Source: Sphingomonadales bacterium (lineage in GTDB: Bacteria; Pseudomonadota; Alphaproteobacteria; Sphingomonadales; Sphingomonadaceae). From it: a stretch of 7,312 nucleotides of DNA. This document shows positions 5,760-7,312 of this stretch, in pieces. Numbering within the stretch: the stretch's first letter is position 1; every line of letters starts with the position of its first letter. The stretch is from assembly GCA_024636595.1 (NCBI GenBank), contig JAGXGT010000135.1:1-7312 (forward strand), in the 5' to 3' direction. A program made the translations under genes and the position numbers. Below the pieces are notes generated by a model, which worked only from the letters and a program-made list of their open reading frames with translations, did not search any database and was not told the DNA's origin.

Positions 5760-5799
5760 GATTGCGCCATCGGCCAGATGTTGGGCCGATGGCGCAATC
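5760..5799 (+). repeat. 16-bp perfect inverted repeat spanning the rimB start codon
   Basis: GATTGCGCCATCGGCC (5760-5775) is the exact reverse complement of 5784-5799, with an 8-base loop AGATGTTG. The stem is long and GC-rich, so the hairpin should be very stable in RNA. It sits where a gdhA terminator would be, but neither strand has a T-run after the stem, so it is not a standard intrinsic terminator. The rimB start codon (5789-5791) lies in the right arm and would be paired. Roles to consider are 3'-end protection of gdhA mRNA, translational control of rimB, or a protein-binding palindrome. Confidence 0.9.
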
Positions 5800-6268
5800 C
5801 AATAACCCAAACGTTAAGCGGCTTCCAAAGAAGCTGAAAGAGCCATGCGAAATAGGCTGGTGTGAGCTTATTGATTTACCCGAATTCGGCGTGAGAAACC
5901 TTCATGCCAAGGTCGATACCGGGGCAGCGACGTCGTCGCTCCACGCCACCCGGATCAAGCCGTTCGAAAAAGATGGCCAGCAATTTGTGCAATTTACGAT
6001 CCCGATGGGATCCGGCACTCCCGACTATCATTGCGAAGCGCGGGTCTACGGCCAGCGCCGCATAAAAAGTAGCAATGGTGTCATGCAAACCCGTTATGTG
6101 ATAGAGACAGTCATGAAACTAGGGCCGCTCGAATGGGTAGGTCATATGACGCTTGCCAATCGGCAGTCGATGATATTTCCGGTCCTGATAGGGCGCCGGG
6201 CGCTGAAACGAGGCTTTCTCGTTAACAGCGCCAGGCGCTGGATGCTGGGGCGGCACGAAGAAAGATAA
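5789..6268 (+). CDS. rimB: RimB-type retropepsin-like aspartic protease
   Basis: The product belongs to the family often labelled ATP-dependent zinc protease or RimK-associated protease (Pfam PF05618), which is structurally retropepsin-like. In Pseudomonas the RimB member works with RimK and is reported to influence S6 glutamylation. The 159-residue protein has a short basic N-terminus, the family opening EIGWCELIDLPEFGV (21-35), the aspartic-protease motif AKVDTGAATSSLHA (40-53) with D43, and the second retropepsin element FPVLIGRRALKRGFLV (130-145). No zinc motif such as HExxH is present. One DTG per chain fits a homodimeric active site. The ATG at 5789 is the only AUG ahead of the domain and has no Shine-Dalgarno; the TTG at 5762 would add residues unlike the family. 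rimK follows 3 nt after the stop, so the two genes surely share an mRNA. The domain call is firm; the gene name rests on the neighbour. Confidence 0.85.
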   Translation: MAQSNNPNVKRLPKKLKEPCEIGWCELIDLPEFGVRNLHAKVDTGAATSSLHATRIKPFEKDGQQFVQFTIPMGSGTPDYHCEARVYGQRRIKSSNGVMQTRYVIETVMKLGPLEWVGHMTLANRQSMIFPVLIGRRALKRGFLVNSARRWMLGRHEER

Positions 6269-6271
6269 TTT

Positions 6272-7177
6272 ATGAAAATCGCCATGCTTGCCCGTAATCC
6301 GAATCTCTATTCGCATAAACGCCTGGTAGAGGCTGCCGAGGATCGCGGACATACGCTCGACATATTGAATACTACCCGCTGCACCGTGAATATCGCCAGC
6401 CACCGACCAACGATCACCTATAATGGCGATACATTGGAAGGCTATGACGCGGTTATCCCACGCATTGGCGCGTCGATCACCAACTATGGCACCGCGGTGG
6501 TGCGCCAATTTGAAATGGCCGGCGTTTGGCCGCTCAACGAGAGCGTTGCCATTGGCCGGAGCCGCGACAAGTTGCGGTCGATGCAAATATTTGCAAAATA
6601 CGGACTGGGCCTGCCGCTTACCGCTTATGCCAACGATCCGAAGCAGGCGGAAGAGATCATCCGGGCGGTCAATGGGCCGCCGGTGGTCATCAAGCTTCTG
6701 GAAGGCACCCAGGGTATTGGCGTGGTTCTCGCCGAGACCATGTCGAGCGCCAAGTCCGTGATTGAGGCCTTTCGCGGTGCCAATGTGAATATTCTGGTTC
6801 AGGAATTCATCAAGGAAGCTGGCGGCACCGATATCCGTGCGCTGGTTGTGGGTGGCAAAGTGATTGCCGCGATGAAGCGCACCGGCGCAGCGGACGACTT
6901 CCGCTCCAACCTGCATCGCGGCGGCAGCGCCCAGATCGTAAAAATCACGCCGGAAGAGCGTTCCACCGCCTTGCGCGCCGCGAAGCATATGGGGCTGAAC
7001 GTATGCGGCGTCGACATGTTGCGATCCAATCATGGTCCGGTCATCATGGAGGTGAACAGTTCGCCGGGCCTCGAAGGCATCGAAAATGCCACCGGCAAGG
7101 ATGTCGCTGGCCAGATCATCGAATTTATTGAGAAAAACGCCAAGCCCGGAAAGACGAAGACGCGCGGGAAGGGGTGA
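6272..7177 (+). CDS. rimK: Ribosomal protein S6 modification enzyme, ATP-grasp glutamate ligase
   Basis: RimK uses ATP to add glutamate residues to the C-terminus of ribosomal protein S6, and in vitro can make poly-alpha-glutamate. The 301-residue product is the length of E. coli RimK (300). The N-terminal domain starts MKIAMLARNPNLYSHKRLVE and contains IPRIGASITNYG (62-73). The ATP-grasp domain shows SRDKLRSMQIF (97-107, K100), PPVVIKLLEGTQGIGVVLAE (136-155, K141), VQEFIKEAGGTDIRALVVGG (176-195), the DDFRSNLHRGGSA loop (208-220) and the metal-binding residues D248, E260 and N262 in the VDMLRSNHGPVIMEVNSSPG block. The C-terminus is a short lysine-rich tail. The ATG at 6272 follows a weak purine-rich site (GAAGAAAGA, 6257-6265) inside the end of rimB, so translation is probably coupled to rimB. 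The whole catalytic set is intact. Confidence 0.95.
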   Translation: MKIAMLARNPNLYSHKRLVEAAEDRGHTLDILNTTRCTVNIASHRPTITYNGDTLEGYDAVIPRIGASITNYGTAVVRQFEMAGVWPLNESVAIGRSRDKLRSMQIFAKYGLGLPLTAYANDPKQAEEIIRAVNGPPVVIKLLEGTQGIGVVLAETMSSAKSVIEAFRGANVNILVQEFIKEAGGTDIRALVVGGKVIAAMKRTGAADDFRSNLHRGGSAQIVKITPEERSTALRAAKHMGLNVCGVDMLRSNHGPVIMEVNSSPGLEGIENATGKDVAGQIIEFIEKNAKPGKTKTRGKG

Positions 7178-7219
7178 TGATCGGGCCCGAATCTCCGGGT
7201 TACTGCGGAGGCAAATAGG

Positions 7220-7260
7220 ACGGTCGGCGAAACCTTGCCTTGCGTCTGTGTGCCGATCGT
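7220..7260 (+). repeat. Inverted repeat after rimK
   Basis: ACGGTCGGC (7220-7228) and GCCGATCGT (7252-7260) form a 9-bp stem with one G-U pair and a 23-base loop. A smaller GCCCG/CGGGT stem (7185-7189 with 7196-7200) lies just upstream. Neither is followed by a T-run, so termination is only possible, not shown. The stretch 7178-7312 otherwise has no supportable gene; TTGACT at 7267-7272 resembles a -35 element, but no -10 is visible before the window ends. Confidence 0.4.
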
Positions 7261-7312
7261 CGGGGCTTGACTTGATTTGGATGAGGGCAGTTCGGTTGCG
7301 GGACTGTGTTCC

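Noticed and set aside
5762..5788. TTG start for rimB at 5762
   Set aside because: The added residues do not resemble the family, no Shine-Dalgarno precedes it, and the sequence is the left arm and loop of the hairpin.
5760..5799. Hairpin as a Rho-independent terminator of gdhA
   Set aside because: The stem is strong but no T-run follows it on either strand, so it is reported as an inverted repeat instead.
4243..5802. 519-codon open frame on the minus strand
   Set aside because: It is antisense to gdhA over its whole length, has no family resemblance, and arises from the codon bias of the real gene.
6119..7033. 304-codon open frame on the minus strand
   Set aside because: It mirrors rimK, whose conserved ATP-grasp motifs prove the + strand is coding.
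7177..7218. 13-codon open frame overlapping the rimK stop
   Set aside because: It is far too short, shows no conservation signal, and ends at once; chance is the simplest explanation.

Overview
The window is about 7.3 kb of ordinary chromosomal DNA, with all genes on the + strand. It probably comes from an alphaproteobacterium, most likely of the order Sphingomonadales. This is inferred from protein style, codon use, moderate GC and gene order (rpsE-rpmD-rplO-secY-adk); no database search was possible.

Layout. Bases 1-1306 are the tail of the spc-type ribosomal protein cluster: partial rpsE (S5), rpmD (L30) and rplO (L15). A clean intrinsic terminator (1313-1340) follows rplO. A gene-free, strongly structured leader of about 165 nt then precedes secY (1506-2879), the core of the Sec translocon. 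After secY come adk (2936-3583, zinc-type adenylate kinase) and a gene for a probably exported SRPBCC/START-like protein (3608-4252). That last gene has no good AUG start; it fits best with an AUC start behind a strong Shine-Dalgarno. The rpsM-rpsK-rpoA-rplQ block that often follows secY/adk is absent here, so the ribosomal cluster ends at this point.

The second half holds gdhA (4384-5739, NADP-type glutamate dehydrogenase), then a 16-bp perfect stem-loop that contains the start codon of the next gene. That gene is a RimB-type retropepsin-like protease (5789-6268), and it lies 3 nt upstream of rimK (6272-7177), the ATP-grasp glutamate ligase that modifies ribosomal protein S6. The last 135 bases hold no supportable gene.

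How the genes work together. The left half makes ribosomal proteins, the membrane translocon and adenylate kinase. The right half makes glutamate (GdhA) and carries the RimB/RimK module that adds glutamate to the ribosome and tunes that modification. No CRISPR, insertion sequence, prophage, tRNA or rRNA was found. The genes themselves are known families. The unexplained signals are in the non-coding parts: the secY leader with competing pairings around the ribosome binding site, the hairpin over the rimB start, and the apparent AUC start codon.
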